NCBI RefSeq assembly: GCF_001751245.1
Contig: NZ_LJGU01000151.1
Coordinates: forward strand, 43,807 to 107,806
Origin: Streptomyces oceani
Lineage (GTDB): Bacteria > Actinomycetota > Actinomycetes > Streptomycetales > Streptomycetaceae
Direction: 5' to 3'
DNA length: 64,000 nucleotides
Shown here: positions 52,889-61,873 of the stretch, piece by piece
Position numbering within the stretch: the first letter of the stretch is position 1
Layout of the letters: each line of letters opens with the position of its first letter
Notes under the pieces: generated by a model
What the model saw: only the letters and a program-made list of their open reading frames with translations
Database searches by the model: none
Told to the model about the DNA's origin: nothing
Program-made: the position numbers and the translations under genes

Positions 52889-53957
52889 GCCAGCGTTCGG
52901 GTCCGCGGCAGCTCGTACGCCCGGGGGCCGAGTTCGGTCTCGCACGCCCGGGGACCGAGTTCGGAGACCGGGGACCGGGGCCCACGCCCCTACGCAGCCA
53001 GACCGGATGCGGGCACGGCGAGGAGGCGTACGCGCAGGGGGACCGACGGCGACCGAAGGGGGCGGCGGACGCAGCCCGGCACCTCAACTACGGCTGACCT
53101 GCCCGTACATGTGGACTCGGCCGAGCGGCCGTCTGATGGTTATGGACCTTGTGCCACGGGCATGAGGCGGGAATGAGCTGGACGCACGGTCATCGTGACG
53201 TGACAGACGATCCCGGCAGTGCGTCGGAGCGGTTCCTCCCGGTCCGACGTCCGAACCGACTCCTTCAGCGACCTGCCCGGAGAGCCAACTCCCCTGGCGG
53301 CATACCGCGCATTCTGCGTCGTCGCGCGCGCTGGGTTGGTGCGAGGATGCGGCACCCGCGGGGTTGAGTCGCGACCGGGGCGGGGCGAGGCGACGCGCCC
53401 CTGGGCACGCGTGAGATCCCGCGAGGCTACGCACCCGTCCCCGGCCCCGCGTCGTGCGTGAGTGCCGAAGCCGCAGGCGCCGAAGGCATGTGTCGCGAGT
53501 ACGGGCATCAGGAGCGCGAGCCCTGCGTGCGAGGCCACGAACGGGGTACCAGGCCCGGTGCAACAGGGTCCGTGGGCACCACGGCCGGATCGCGGTCCCG
53601 ACCAGCTTCCGTACGCGTGACGGCTTGTGGGGTCGCACGAAATCCCGGCCGGCGCGCAGATGTTCGCCTAGACTCCAGGCGCCCACTCAACCGCCCGATT
53701 TTCACTGCTTCTTCACCTGCGCCCGGTTTATCAACTGACAGTTGAACATCCCTCGGCGGCCCAAAACCCGCAGCTCACCGCCATGTCACTCCGGTGGGTG
53801 ATCTGGCGCGCACCCATAGTCCGTTCGGGCCATCCAAGATTGGGCCGCGCGGGGGTGTTGCACCCTGCGCGCCTTACGTAACGTCCTCAACTGGCAACGG
53901 TGAATATGCCGCTGCCGCCGTGGGGGAGCCTCGATTCGGGAGAGGACGGCACCGGCT
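52889..53957. other. Gene-free region of about 1.07 kb upstream of wblA
   Basis: No credible coding frame is seen; open stretches on both strands are Arg/Pro/Ser-rich and lack ribosome sites. The right part is AT-richer and should be the long wblA promoter and leader, with a 15-bp palindrome at 53731-53745 and TTGCAC near 53849. From recalled S. coelicolor order, this is also where the flanking gene order changes. Confidence 0.5.
53731..53745. promoter_or_regulatory. Palindrome TCAACT-gac-AGTTGA upstream of wblA
   Basis: Six-base arms flank a 3-nt spacer, 213 bp before the wblA start, in an AT-rich patch. The size and symmetry suit a dimeric repressor or activator site. wblA is known to be controlled by BldD and AdpA-level regulators; this site does not clearly match either consensus. 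Confidence 0.4.
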
Positions 53958-54314
53958 ATGGGCTGGGTAACCGACTGGAGTGCGCAGGCAGCCTGTCGCA
54001 CGACGGATCCGGACGAACTATTCGTACAAGGGGCGGCCCAGAACCGCGCCAAGGCAGTCTGCACCGGATGTCCGGTGCGTACGGAGTGTCTGGCCGACGC
54101 CCTGGACAACCGGGTGGAGTTCGGCGTCTGGGGTGGTATGACCGAGCGGGAGCGGAGAGCGTTGCTACGCCGCCGCCCCACAGTCACCTCGTGGCGCCGC
54201 CTGCTCGAGACCGCACGCAGCGAGTACGAGCGCGGCACGGGCGAGAACCCGCTGCCCATGGAGCTCGACGCGGTCGGGGAGGAGCGTGCCGGCTACGCCG
54301 TGGCGGCCGGCTGA
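53958..54314 (+). CDS. wblA: WhiB-like iron-sulfur regulator WblA
   Basis: The protein has 118 residues. Cys13, Cys35, Cys38 and Cys44 form the WhiB cluster motif (VCTGCPVRTEC), binding a nitric-oxide- and oxygen-sensitive [4Fe-4S] cluster. GVWGGMTERERR is the family G(V/I)WGG turn, followed by a basic DNA-contact region RRRPTV. The N-terminus MGWVTDWSAQAACRTTDP is that of WblA. In Streptomyces WblA promotes sporulation and represses antibiotic production. GGAGAGGA lies 11 bases before ATG. It converges with the ArsA-type ATPase genes. Confidence 0.95.
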   Translation: MGWVTDWSAQAACRTTDPDELFVQGAAQNRAKAVCTGCPVRTECLADALDNRVEFGVWGGMTERERRALLRRRPTVTSWRRLLETARSEYERGTGENPLPMELDAVGEERAGYAVAAG

Positions 54315-54465
54315 ATCCACACACGACAACCCGCGGCTGAGCATCGGCCCGGCGGGCCCGGATGTGCCAGGCCCACCCGCGGCGGGTCTGGCACGTGTCG
54401 TGGACAGGCGCGGGCTCGGCCCCGGGGCCTTGGCCTGTCCGCATCTGACCGGCCATGAGAACCCA

Positions 54466-55938
54466 CTACGAAGCGGGGCGCCCCGTCGCGCCCTTCGGAT
54501 CGCCCGGGTCCGCCGGAACATCCGCAACGTCCTGAACGTCCTGAACATCCGGCGTGGTGGCGGCGAGGCGGTGCCCGATGGCCCGTAGCCCGCTCAGGTC
54601 GTGCACGTCCCCGCTGAGCGCCGCGACTTCGGTGACCGGCACTTCCGGGTGGAGCGCCGCGAATCGCTCCCGGGTGCGGCGCTCCCGAGCCACCACCCGC
54701 ATCCGCTCGGCGTGCAACCTGAGCAGCCCCGCCGCCAGGCGTTCCGCGGCCCCCTCAGCCTCCGCGGGCGCCGCGGACGCCGCGGACGCCGCCGATTCCG
54801 AAGCGTTTCCCCCATCGAGATCCGCGTCCGCTTCGAGGTCCGGGCCCGCGCCCTCCTCCAGGCTCTCCGCGGCGGCCAGTGCCCGCTCCGCGCTCAGGCC
54901 GACCGCGTCCGTCTCGTGCGTACGGTTCAGCACCAGCCCGGCCAGCGGCATCCGGTCCGCGGCCAGGCGCTCCACGAAGTACGCCGCCTCCCGCAACGCG
55001 TCCCGCTCCGGAGCGGCCACCACGAGGAACGCCGTACCAGGCGCCTGCAGGAGCCGGTACGTCGCGTCCGCACGCGTGCGGAATCCGCCGAACATGGTGT
55101 CCATCGCGGCCACGAAGGTCTGCACGTCCCGCAACAGCCCAGCGCCAAGCAGCTTGTTGAGCAGGCCCGTGAACATCGACAGCCCGGCCATGCCCATGTT
55201 GACGAACTTCATGCCCGCCCGACCGCCCGCCTTCGCCGGAGCGGTCAGCAAGCGGATGAACGTGCCGTCCAGGAACGACCCCAGCCGCTTCGGCGCGTCC
55301 AGGAAGTCCAGCGCGGACCTGCTGGGCGGGGTGTCCACGATGATCAGGTCCCACTCCTCCCGGGCGCGCAGCTGCCCGAGCTTCTCCATCGCCATGTACT
55401 CCTGGGTGCCGGCGAATCCGGCCGACAGCGACTCGTAGAACGGGTTCTCCAGGATGGCGCGGGCGCGCTCCTCGTCCGCGTGCGTCTCGACGATCTCGTC
55501 GAACGTCCGCTTCATGTCGAGCATCATCGCGTGCAGTTCGCCACCGGCCGAGCCGTCGACCCCGGGGACCAGGCGTGGGGTGTTGTCCAACTCGCTCAGG
55601 CCCATGGACTGGGCGAGCCGGCGCGCCGGGTCGATGGTCAGGACGACCGCACGGCGTCCGCGTTCCGCCGCGCGCACCCCGAGGGCCGCCGCGGTCGTGG
55701 TCTTGCCGACGCCACCGGCCCCGCAACACACCACGATCCGAGTCTCCGGATCGTCCAGCAGCGGGTCCAGCTCGAGCCGGGGGACGTCGTCCAGCTCCGT
55801 GCGCCCCGAGCCGCTCCCCCGCGCCGACGCGGGCTTCGACCCGTGCCCCGCCTCGCTTCCGTGCCCCGCCTCGCTCCCGTACGCCTTCCCGCCCCCGTAC
55901 GCCTTCCCGCTCCCGTACGCCTTCGGCGCGGCCGTCAC
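54466..55938 (-). CDS. ArsA/GET3-family ATPase (downstream gene)
   Basis: The protein has 490 residues. Gly/Tyr/Lys-repeats (AYGSGKAYGGGKAYGSEAGHGSEAG) occupy the first 45 residues. The ATPase follows: deviant Walker A VVCCGAGGVGKTTTAAALGV, VLTIDPARRLAQSMGLSEL and IIVDTPPSRSALDFLD. Residues 365-410 are an Ala/Glu/Ser-rich low-complexity insert. In actinobacteria such proteins come in pairs and are not linked to arsenite; the likely role is a chaperone-type or membrane-insertion ATPase. ATGA overlap with the upstream paralogue shows one operon. Confidence 0.85.
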   Translation of the reverse strand: MTAAPKAYGSGKAYGGGKAYGSEAGHGSEAGHGSKPASARGSGSGRTELDDVPRLELDPLLDDPETRIVVCCGAGGVGKTTTAAALGVRAAERGRRAVVLTIDPARRLAQSMGLSELDNTPRLVPGVDGSAGGELHAMMLDMKRTFDEIVETHADEERARAILENPFYESLSAGFAGTQEYMAMEKLGQLRAREEWDLIIVDTPPSRSALDFLDAPKRLGSFLDGTFIRLLTAPAKAGGRAGMKFVNMGMAGLSMFTGLLNKLLGAGLLRDVQTFVAAMDTMFGGFRTRADATYRLLQAPGTAFLVVAAPERDALREAAYFVERLAADRMPLAGLVLNRTHETDAVGLSAERALAAAESLEEGAGPDLEADADLDGGNASESAASAASAAPAEAEGAAERLAAGLLRLHAERMRVVARERRTRERFAALHPEVPVTEVAALSGDVHDLSGLRAIGHRLAATTPDVQDVQDVADVPADPGDPKGATGRPAS

Positions 55939-56912
55939 GCCCGCACCCCCTGTTCCCGCAGCACCACGGACAGGCCGTACAAGCCGGCCAGGTCACCGCC
56001 GTCCGGCAGCAGTTCCAGCTCGTGCACCGGCAGCCCCAGCGTGTCGATCTCGGCCCGCTGCTCCTCGTCCAGCGCGACCCGTTCGGCGTGCTCCCGCCCC
56101 TGCCGCAACAAAGCCTCGGCGAGGCGTTCCCCGCGCCCCCCGCGCTCGCCCCCGGCCAGCCCGGCCGAGGCGAGGGCGGCGGCCAGCTCCGGCACCGCCC
56201 CCGCGCCCGCCCGTACGTCCGTGCCGGACAGCGAGGCCGGCCGCACCATGTTGACCAGTACGCTGCCCACTGGCAGCCCGGCGGCCCGCAGCTCCGCCAC
56301 CCCGTCCACGGTCTCCTGCACCGGCATCTCCTCCAACAGCGTGACCAGGTGCACCGCGGTCTCCGAGGACTTCAACACCCGCATGACCGCCTGCGCCTGG
56401 TTGTGCACCGGACCGACCTTGGCCAGACCGGCGACCTCGTCGTTCACCCCGAGGAACCGGGTGATCCGGCCGGTGGGCGGCGCGTCCATCACCACCGCGT
56501 CGTACACCCGCCGACCACGCTTGTCCCGACGGCGTACGGCCTCGCACGCCTTGCCGGTCAGCAGTACGTCGCGCAGCCCGGGAGCGATGGTGGTGGCGAA
56601 GTCGATGGCGCCCAACTTGCGGAGCGCCCGGCCCGCGCTGCCCATCCGGTAGAACATCTGTAGGTAGTCGAGCAGTGCCCGCTCGGCGTCGATGGCCAGG
56701 GCGTACACCTCGCCACCACCGTAGGACACCGCGATCTTGCGTTCTTCGTACGGCAGCGGCTCGGTCTCGAAGAGCTGCGCGATGCCCTGCCGACCCTCGA
56801 CCTCCACCAGCAGCGTCCGGCGGCCCTCCGCCGCGAGGGCGAGCGCGAGTGCCGCGGCGACCGTCGTCTTCCCGGTGCCGCCCTTGCCCGTCACTACGTG
56901 CAACCTGCTCAC
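55935..56912 (-). CDS. ArsA/GET3-family ATPase (upstream gene)
   Basis: The protein has 325 residues. Walker A LHVVTGKGGTGKTTVAAALALAL starts almost at residue 4. LLVEVEGRQGIAQLFE, YDAVVMDAPPTGRITRFL and a long helical client-binding part follow. It probably forms a heterodimer with the next gene product. The GTG start 56912 with GGAGA gives VSRLHVVTGKGG, the normal N-terminus; the longer frame upstream is spurious. It is divergent from the DUF4177 gene. Confidence 0.87.
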   Translation of the reverse strand: MSRLHVVTGKGGTGKTTVAAALALALAAEGRRTLLVEVEGRQGIAQLFETEPLPYEERKIAVSYGGGEVYALAIDAERALLDYLQMFYRMGSAGRALRKLGAIDFATTIAPGLRDVLLTGKACEAVRRRDKRGRRVYDAVVMDAPPTGRITRFLGVNDEVAGLAKVGPVHNQAQAVMRVLKSSETAVHLVTLLEEMPVQETVDGVAELRAAGLPVGSVLVNMVRPASLSGTDVRAGAGAVPELAAALASAGLAGGERGGRGERLAEALLRQGREHAERVALDEEQRAEIDTLGLPVHELELLPDGGDLAGLYGLSVVLREQGVRA

Positions 56913-57017
56913 TCTCCGGACCCTAATTCGTCGCGGATCGGTCGAACCAGCACCCGGCCGCGCCCGGTAGCCCGTCCGGTTGTCCCGGGTGCCGGGCGGA
57001 GGCATAGGCTCGGGCGC

Positions 57018-57179
57018 ATGACGAAGTGGGAATACGCGACCGTGCCGCTGCTCGTGCACGCGACCAAGCAGATCCTGGACACCTGGGGAGAGGACGGCTG
57101 GGAGCTGGTGCAGGTGGTGCCGGGGCCGAACAGCTCCGAGCAACTGGTGGCCTACCTCAAGCGGGAGAAGCAGTCTTGA
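57018..57179 (+). CDS. DUF4177 small protein
   Basis: The protein has 53 residues: MTKWEYATVPLLVHATKQIL then DTWGEDGWELVQVVPGPN. This is the DUF4177 fold, a small beta-alpha unit with a conserved GxDGWELV motif. The function is unknown. The stop overlaps the TTG start of the RidA gene (TTGA), a conserved pairing in Streptomyces. Confidence 0.82.
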   Translation: MTKWEYATVPLLVHATKQILDTWGEDGWELVQVVPGPNSSEQLVAYLKREKQS

Positions 57180-57643
57180 GCGGGCGGGTGACGAGCAGGC
57201 TCGCCGAGCTTGGCATGACCCTGCCTCAGGTCCCCGCACCGGCCGGGGTGTACGTTCCGGCGCTGCGCAGCGGGCCGTACGTCTACACCTCGGGCCAGGT
57301 GCCGCTGGTGGAGGGGAAGCTGCTGACCGCGGGCAAGGTCGGCGCCGAGGTCACGCCGGAACGGGCCAAGGAGCTGGCCGGAGTGTGCGCGCTGAACGCG
57401 CTGGCCGCGGTGACCTCGGTGGTGGACGACCTGGACCGGATCGCACAGGTGGTGAAGGTCACCGGATTCGTCGCCTCGGCCCCCGACTTCACCGCGCAGC
57501 CGGGCGTCATCAACGGCGCCAGCGAACTGCTCGGCGAGGTGCTGGGCGACCGTGGCGTCCACGCGCGAAGCGCCGTCGGGGTGGCGGCGCTTCCGCTGGA
57601 CTCGCCGGTGGAGGTCGAGATCCAGGTGGAACTGGCCGACTGA
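57176..57643 (+). CDS. RidA/YjgF-family protein
   Basis: The protein has 155 residues. The fold is recognised by RSGPYVYTSGQVPLVEGKLLTAGKVG, NALAAVTSVVDDLDRIAQVVKVTGFVASAPDF and SAVGVAALPLDSPVEVEIQVEL. RidA trimers hydrolyse reactive enamine/imine intermediates. The catalytic Arg of classical RidA (RxxA near residue 105) is replaced by ARSAVGV context, so this belongs to a YjgF-like subgroup whose activity may differ. The start is TTG 57176, eight bases after GGGAG. Confidence 0.85.
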   Translation: MSGRVTSRLAELGMTLPQVPAPAGVYVPALRSGPYVYTSGQVPLVEGKLLTAGKVGAEVTPERAKELAGVCALNALAAVTSVVDDLDRIAQVVKVTGFVASAPDFTAQPGVINGASELLGEVLGDRGVHARSAVGVAALPLDSPVEVEIQVELAD

Positions 57644-57846
57644 ACCAGCTCCCGGCACGCGAGGCGGCCGCAGCCAGCCCCGCCGGACGCAAGGAGCGCG
57701 CGTCCGGCGGGGCACACCCGCGCGTTCAGCCGGTGGCCTCGACCCGTGCACGGGACTTACGCACGGGGCGTGGGTGTCCGGAGCCCCGGGACCGGGGCCG
57801 GGGCCGGGGTCTCGAACATCCCGAGCGGAGCCCGTAGCATCCGCTC

Positions 57847-58827
57847 ATGTCCTCCCCCAACGGCCAGTGGTATCCGCCGGAATGGCCCGAGCGCATCCGT
57901 GCGCACGCGGCCGGCGAGATCACCCCGGAGCTCCCGCGACGGGCGGCCACCGTCATGCTGCTGCGGGACTCCGCCGAGGGCCCGCCCGAGGTGCACATGC
58001 TGCGCCGGAGGACGTCCATGGCGTTCGCCGGCGGCGCGTACGCCTACCCAGGCGGCTCCGTCGACCCGCGCGACGCCGAGTCGCAGCCGGGCCGGCCGCC
58101 GTTGGGCTGGGCCGGCCCCTCCCGGTCCGCGTGGGCCCGACGGCTCGGCACGGACGAGGCCACCGCCCAGAGCATCGTGTGCGCGGCCGTCCGGGAGACC
58201 TTCGAGGAGGCCGGCGTCCTGCTGGCCGGGCCGGACGCGGACACCGTGGTGTCCGACACCACCGGCACGGACTGGGAGGCGGACCGAGCCGCGCTCGTCA
58301 ACCGGGAGACCTCCTTCGCCGACTTCCTCCACCACCGTGGCCTGCTGCTGCGTAGCGACCTGCTGGGGGCGTGGGCCCGCTGGATCACCCCGGAGTTCGA
58401 GGAGCGGCGGTACGACACGTGGTTCTTCGTCGCCGTACTCCCCGAGGGGCAGCGCACCCGCAACGCCTCCACCGAGGCCGACCGTACGGTCTGGACGAGC
58501 GCGGCCCGGGCCGCCGAGGGGTACGACCGCGGGGAGCTGACGATGATGCCCCCGACCATCGCCACACTGCGCCAGCTGCGCCCTTACGAGCGCGCGGCCG
58601 ACGCGCTGGCCGGCAGCACGGAGCGCGACCTGGCTCCGGTGGTGGCGCGGGCCCGGCTGGAGGACGGGGAGATCGTGCTGAGCTGGCCGGGGCACGCCGA
58701 GTTCACCAAGCGGGTCCCACCACCTCATCCCGTACGGGCAGCGGAGCCCCATGCCGTACGGGCACCGGAGCAGTCCGCCGAGCGGCCTCCGGGCACCGAG
58801 CACCCCACGAAACGAGACACACCGTGA
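57847..58827 (+). CDS. Nudix hydrolase-like protein
   Basis: The protein has 326 residues. RRAATVMLLRD opens the Nudix fold and FAGGAYAYPGGSVDPRD is the loop before the box. The box itself is CAAVRETFEEAGVLL (REUxEExGU); an insert of some 35 residues separates it from the leading Gly. The C-terminal 120 residues have WITPEFEERRYDTWFFVAVLP, as in NUDT19-like CoA/acyl-CoA pyrophosphatases. The substrate is not certain. It overlaps the following MBL gene by GTGA. Confidence 0.82.
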   Translation: MSSPNGQWYPPEWPERIRAHAAGEITPELPRRAATVMLLRDSAEGPPEVHMLRRRTSMAFAGGAYAYPGGSVDPRDAESQPGRPPLGWAGPSRSAWARRLGTDEATAQSIVCAAVRETFEEAGVLLAGPDADTVVSDTTGTDWEADRAALVNRETSFADFLHHRGLLLRSDLLGAWARWITPEFEERRYDTWFFVAVLPEGQRTRNASTEADRTVWTSAARAAEGYDRGELTMMPPTIATLRQLRPYERAADALAGSTERDLAPVVARARLEDGEIVLSWPGHAEFTKRVPPPHPVRAAEPHAVRAPEQSAERPPGTEHPTKRDTP

Positions 58828-59660
58828 CCGACGCAGCCGCTCTCCCCGGGCAACCGCGCGGCGGCCCCATCGACGGCACCGGCACCACCCGCGCGCGGTG
58901 CGTACTGGCGCCGAACCCCTCGGCGATGACCCTGGACGGCACGAACACCTGGGTGGTCACCGAGCCGGACTCGGACCGGGCCGTCGTCATCGATCCCGGG
59001 CCGCTGGACGAGACCCACCTGCGGACGGTCGTGGACACCGTCACCCGAGCGGGGCGGCGGGTCGCGCTGACCCTGCTCACGCACGGCCACGCGGACCACT
59101 CGGCCGGCGCGGCCCGGTTCGCGGAGCTGACCCGTACGCCCGTACGCGCGCTGGACCCGGCACTGCGGCTGGGGGACGAGGGACTGGCGGCGGGGGACGT
59201 CGTCACCACGGGCGGCCTGGAGCTGCGCGTCGTGCCGACCCCGGGGCACACCGCGGACTCGCTCTCCTTCCACCTGCCGGCCGACGGCGCCGTCCTCACC
59301 GGCGACACCGTCATCGGACGAGGCACCACCGTCGTGGCCCATCCCGACGGGCGGCTGGGCGACTACCTGGACTCACTGCGCCGGTTGCGCTCGCTCACCG
59401 TGGATGACGGGGTGGACACCGTGCTGCCCGGCCACGGGCCGCTGCTGGCCGACGCGCGCGGAGCGGTGGAGTTCTATCTGGCCCACCGGGCGAAGCGGCT
59501 CGCCCAGGTGGAGACCGCTGTCGAGAGCGGGTATCGGACGGCGCCGGAGGTGGTGGCGCACGTGTACGCGGACGTGGACCGCTCGCTGTGGCCGGCCGCG
59601 GAGCTGTCCGTCCGAGCCCAGCTCGACTATCTGTGGGAACACGGGCTGACGCGGCCGTAG
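58824..59660 (+). CDS. MBL-fold metallohydrolase
   Basis: The protein has 278 residues. The metal-binding motif is LLTHGHADHSAGA, then PTPGHTADSLSFHL, LTGDTVIG and VLPGHGPLL, all in order. A C-terminal helical region (residues 215-278; EVVAHVYADVDRSLWPAAELSVRAQL) matches LACTB2-type beta-lactamase-like proteins, some of which are endoribonucleases. The substrate is not known. It starts with GTG and is translationally coupled to the Nudix gene. Confidence 0.87.
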   Translation: MTDAAALPGQPRGGPIDGTGTTRARCVLAPNPSAMTLDGTNTWVVTEPDSDRAVVIDPGPLDETHLRTVVDTVTRAGRRVALTLLTHGHADHSAGAARFAELTRTPVRALDPALRLGDEGLAAGDVVTTGGLELRVVPTPGHTADSLSFHLPADGAVLTGDTVIGRGTTVVAHPDGRLGDYLDSLRRLRSLTVDDGVDTVLPGHGPLLADARGAVEFYLAHRAKRLAQVETAVESGYRTAPEVVAHVYADVDRSLWPAAELSVRAQLDYLWEHGLTRP

Positions 59661-59857
59661 ACGCCGCTTTCCCCTCCCCGAGGCCGCGCCGTCCACCGCC
59701 GCCATGCCAGCCGGTGCCGTGCCAGCGCCACCATGCCAGCCTGCGCCGCCGGTCATACCGTACGGCCGGGGGCGGGCCGGGCTCCCGACCCAGCCGCGGG
59801 ACCCGCCCGCTGGCCGGTCCGTGAACCACGGGTCAGCCTCCAGGGTCGGACCCGGAG
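59661..59857. other. Convergent gap between MBL and crp genes
   Basis: It contains loosely repeated GCCATGCCAGCC-like units at 59701-59748 and nothing coding. No clear hairpin terminator was found. Confidence 0.4.
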
Positions 59858-60532
59858 TCAGCGCGAGCGCTTCGCCAGCCGCTCGATGTCCAGCAGGATC
59901 ACCGCGCGAGCCTCCAACCGCAGCCAACCGCGGCCCGCGAAATCCGCCAGCGCCTTGTTGACGGTCTCCCGGGAGGCGCCCACCAGCTGGGCCAACTCCT
60001 CCTGCGTGAGGTCGTGCACCACGTGGATGCCCTCCTCCGACTGCACGCCGAACCGCCGCGAGAGGTCGAGGAGCTGCTTGGCGACACGGCCCGGCACATC
60101 GGAGAAGACCAGGTCCGACATCGAGTCGTTCGTACGCCGCAACCGGCGGGCGATCGCGCGCAACAGCGCGGACGCCACCTCCGGCCGCACGTTCAGCCAG
60201 GGCTGCAGGTCACCGTGCCCCAGGCCGAGCAACTTGACCTCCGTCAGCGCGGAGCCGGTGGCCGTACGCGGCCCGGGGTCGAACAGCGACAGTTCGCCGA
60301 TCAGCTCGCCGGGGCCCAGCACGGCCAGCATGTTCTCCCGGCCGTCGGGAGAGGTGCGGTGGAGCTTCACCTTGCCTTCGGTGACGACATAGAGCCGGTC
60401 GCCGGGGTCCCCTTCGTGGAAGAGCACCTCGCCGCGCGCCAGTGTCGTTTCGGTCATGGAGGCGCGCAGCTCAGCGGCCTGCTCCTCATCGAGCGCCGCG
60501 AAGAGCGGGGCGCGCCGCAGAACGTCGTCCAC
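59858..60532 (-). CDS. crp: Crp/Fnr-family regulator (Streptomyces Crp)
   Basis: The protein has 224 residues. The cyclic-nucleotide domain (GDPGDRLYVVTEGKVKLHRTSPDGRENML, ELIGELSLFDPGPRTATGSALTEV) holds GELSLFDPGPRTAT, the phosphate-binding cassette. The C-terminal winged HTH has DLTQEELAQLVGASRETVNKALADFAGRG. Streptomyces Crp regulates germination and antibiotic clusters. GTG 60532 after AGGAGAG gives the family's usual 224-residue length; nine extra codons upstream are less likely. It is divergent from nth. Confidence 0.96.
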   Translation of the reverse strand: MDDVLRRAPLFAALDEEQAAELRASMTETTLARGEVLFHEGDPGDRLYVVTEGKVKLHRTSPDGRENMLAVLGPGELIGELSLFDPGPRTATGSALTEVKLLGLGHGDLQPWLNVRPEVASALLRAIARRLRRTNDSMSDLVFSDVPGRVAKQLLDLSRRFGVQSEEGIHVVHDLTQEELAQLVGASRETVNKALADFAGRGWLRLEARAVILLDIERLAKRSR

Positions 60533-60771
60533 GAGTTCTCTCCTTGTCGACCTGCCCATGAGGGGCGCTGTGGCACCCCATGATGCCGGACGGTAAAGCA
60601 GTGCGATCAGTCACAAGTTTGACGCACTACCCGCCCGTATCGTGCGGCAGGGGTCGGATCGGGGCGTGATTCCGCTCCGTACGGGGCGAATGTCAGTTGT
60701 CCCCTCTACGCTGGCCGGGTGTCCAGTAGCCGGTGGAGAGCGGTGCAGCTCGGAGAGAGGGGGCCGCGCGG

Positions 60772-61743
60772 GTGACGGCGTCAGAGGGTTCCGCTGTGGG
60801 CGAACACGCCCGGACGAAGGGCGGCAGGACGGCAGGAGGGGCGGCGAGCGACGCGGCGGCCGGTGCGGAGCCATCCGGTACGGAGGCGTCCGACGCTGAA
60901 CGGACCGGAGCGGAGTCCGGACCGTCTTCCGGCCGGCCCTCGAAACGGTCGCCAGCTCAACGGGCCGGTGGCCGCAAGGCGGAGTCCCGGCTCGCGATGG
61001 TGCGCCGTGCGCGCCGTATGAACCGCGAGTTGGCCGAGATGTATCCGTACGCCCATCCCGAGCTGGACTTCGAGAACCCCTTCGAACTGCTGATCGCGAC
61101 GGTGCTCTCGGCCCAGACGACGGATCTGCGGGTGAACCAGACCACGCCCGCGCTCTTCGCCGCCTATCCGACCCCGGAGGACCTGGCCGTCGCCGATCCG
61201 GAGGTGCTGGAGGGGATTCTCCGCCCCACCGGCTTCTTCCGGGCCAAGTCGAAGGCCGTACAGGGCATCGCGGTGGCGCTGCGCGACCGTTTCGACGGCC
61301 AGGTGCCGGGGAAGCTCGCTGACCTGGTCACCTTGCCCGGCGTCGGCCGCAAAACGGCGAACGTCGTCCTCGGGAACGCCTTCGGGGTGCCGGGCCTGAC
61401 CGTCGACACGCACTTCGGGCGCGTCGTGCGGCGCTTCGGCTGGACGACCGCGGAGGACCCGGACAAGGTCGAGTCCGAGATCGCGGAGATCTTCCCCAAG
61501 CGGGACTGGACCATGCTGTCGCATCGCGTCATCTTCCACGGCCGACGGGTGTGCCACGCGCGCAAGCCGGCCTGCGGCGCCTGCCCGCTGGCGACGCTGT
61601 GCCCGGCGTACGGCGAGGGGGAGCTGGACCCGGACAAGGCACGCAAACTGCTGAAGTACGAGCTGGGTGGCCGACCCGGCCAACGGCTCAGGCCGCCACC
61701 GGACTTCCCGGGCCAGCCAGCCCCGCCGCTGGAGGGCCGGTGA
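60772..61743 (+). CDS. nth: Endonuclease III
   Basis: The 323-residue DNA glycosylase/AP lyase removes oxidised pyrimidines. The Ala/Gly/Ser-rich N-terminal 75 residues are a non-conserved extension. The HhH motif LPGVGRKTANVVLGNAFG includes the catalytic Lys, and VDTHFGRVVRRFG holds the catalytic Asp. The [4Fe-4S] cluster ligands are C-x6-C-x2-C-x5-C in CHARKPACGACPLATLC. GTG 60772 is chosen because of GGAGAGAGGGGG eight bases before it; a start at 60733 would add 13 residues. Confidence 0.94.
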   Translation: MTASEGSAVGEHARTKGGRTAGGAASDAAAGAEPSGTEASDAERTGAESGPSSGRPSKRSPAQRAGGRKAESRLAMVRRARRMNRELAEMYPYAHPELDFENPFELLIATVLSAQTTDLRVNQTTPALFAAYPTPEDLAVADPEVLEGILRPTGFFRAKSKAVQGIAVALRDRFDGQVPGKLADLVTLPGVGRKTANVVLGNAFGVPGLTVDTHFGRVVRRFGWTTAEDPDKVESEIAEIFPKRDWTMLSHRVIFHGRRVCHARKPACGACPLATLCPAYGEGELDPDKARKLLKYELGGRPGQRLRPPPDFPGQPAPPLEGR

Positions 61744-61873
61744 GCAGGCTTCGCTCGCTGCGGCTCGGGCAGCGAGCGGAGAAGCCAGTGCGCGCGGAGC
61801 GTTCAGCGGGCGCGGTGGGTTCACGCGCCCTGGCGGCGGTACGGCCCACCATGGCGGCCGGGCGGCGGTGCGC

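Noticed and set aside
52695..53686. Minus-strand open frames between the hydrolase and wblA
   Set aside because: They are Arg/Pro/Ser-rich, overlap each other, and show no domain or ribosome site.
54466..56912. Arsenite-efflux operon
   Set aside because: The two ArsA-type ATPases lack arsB, arsC or arsR neighbours and belong to the paired actinobacterial family beside wblA.
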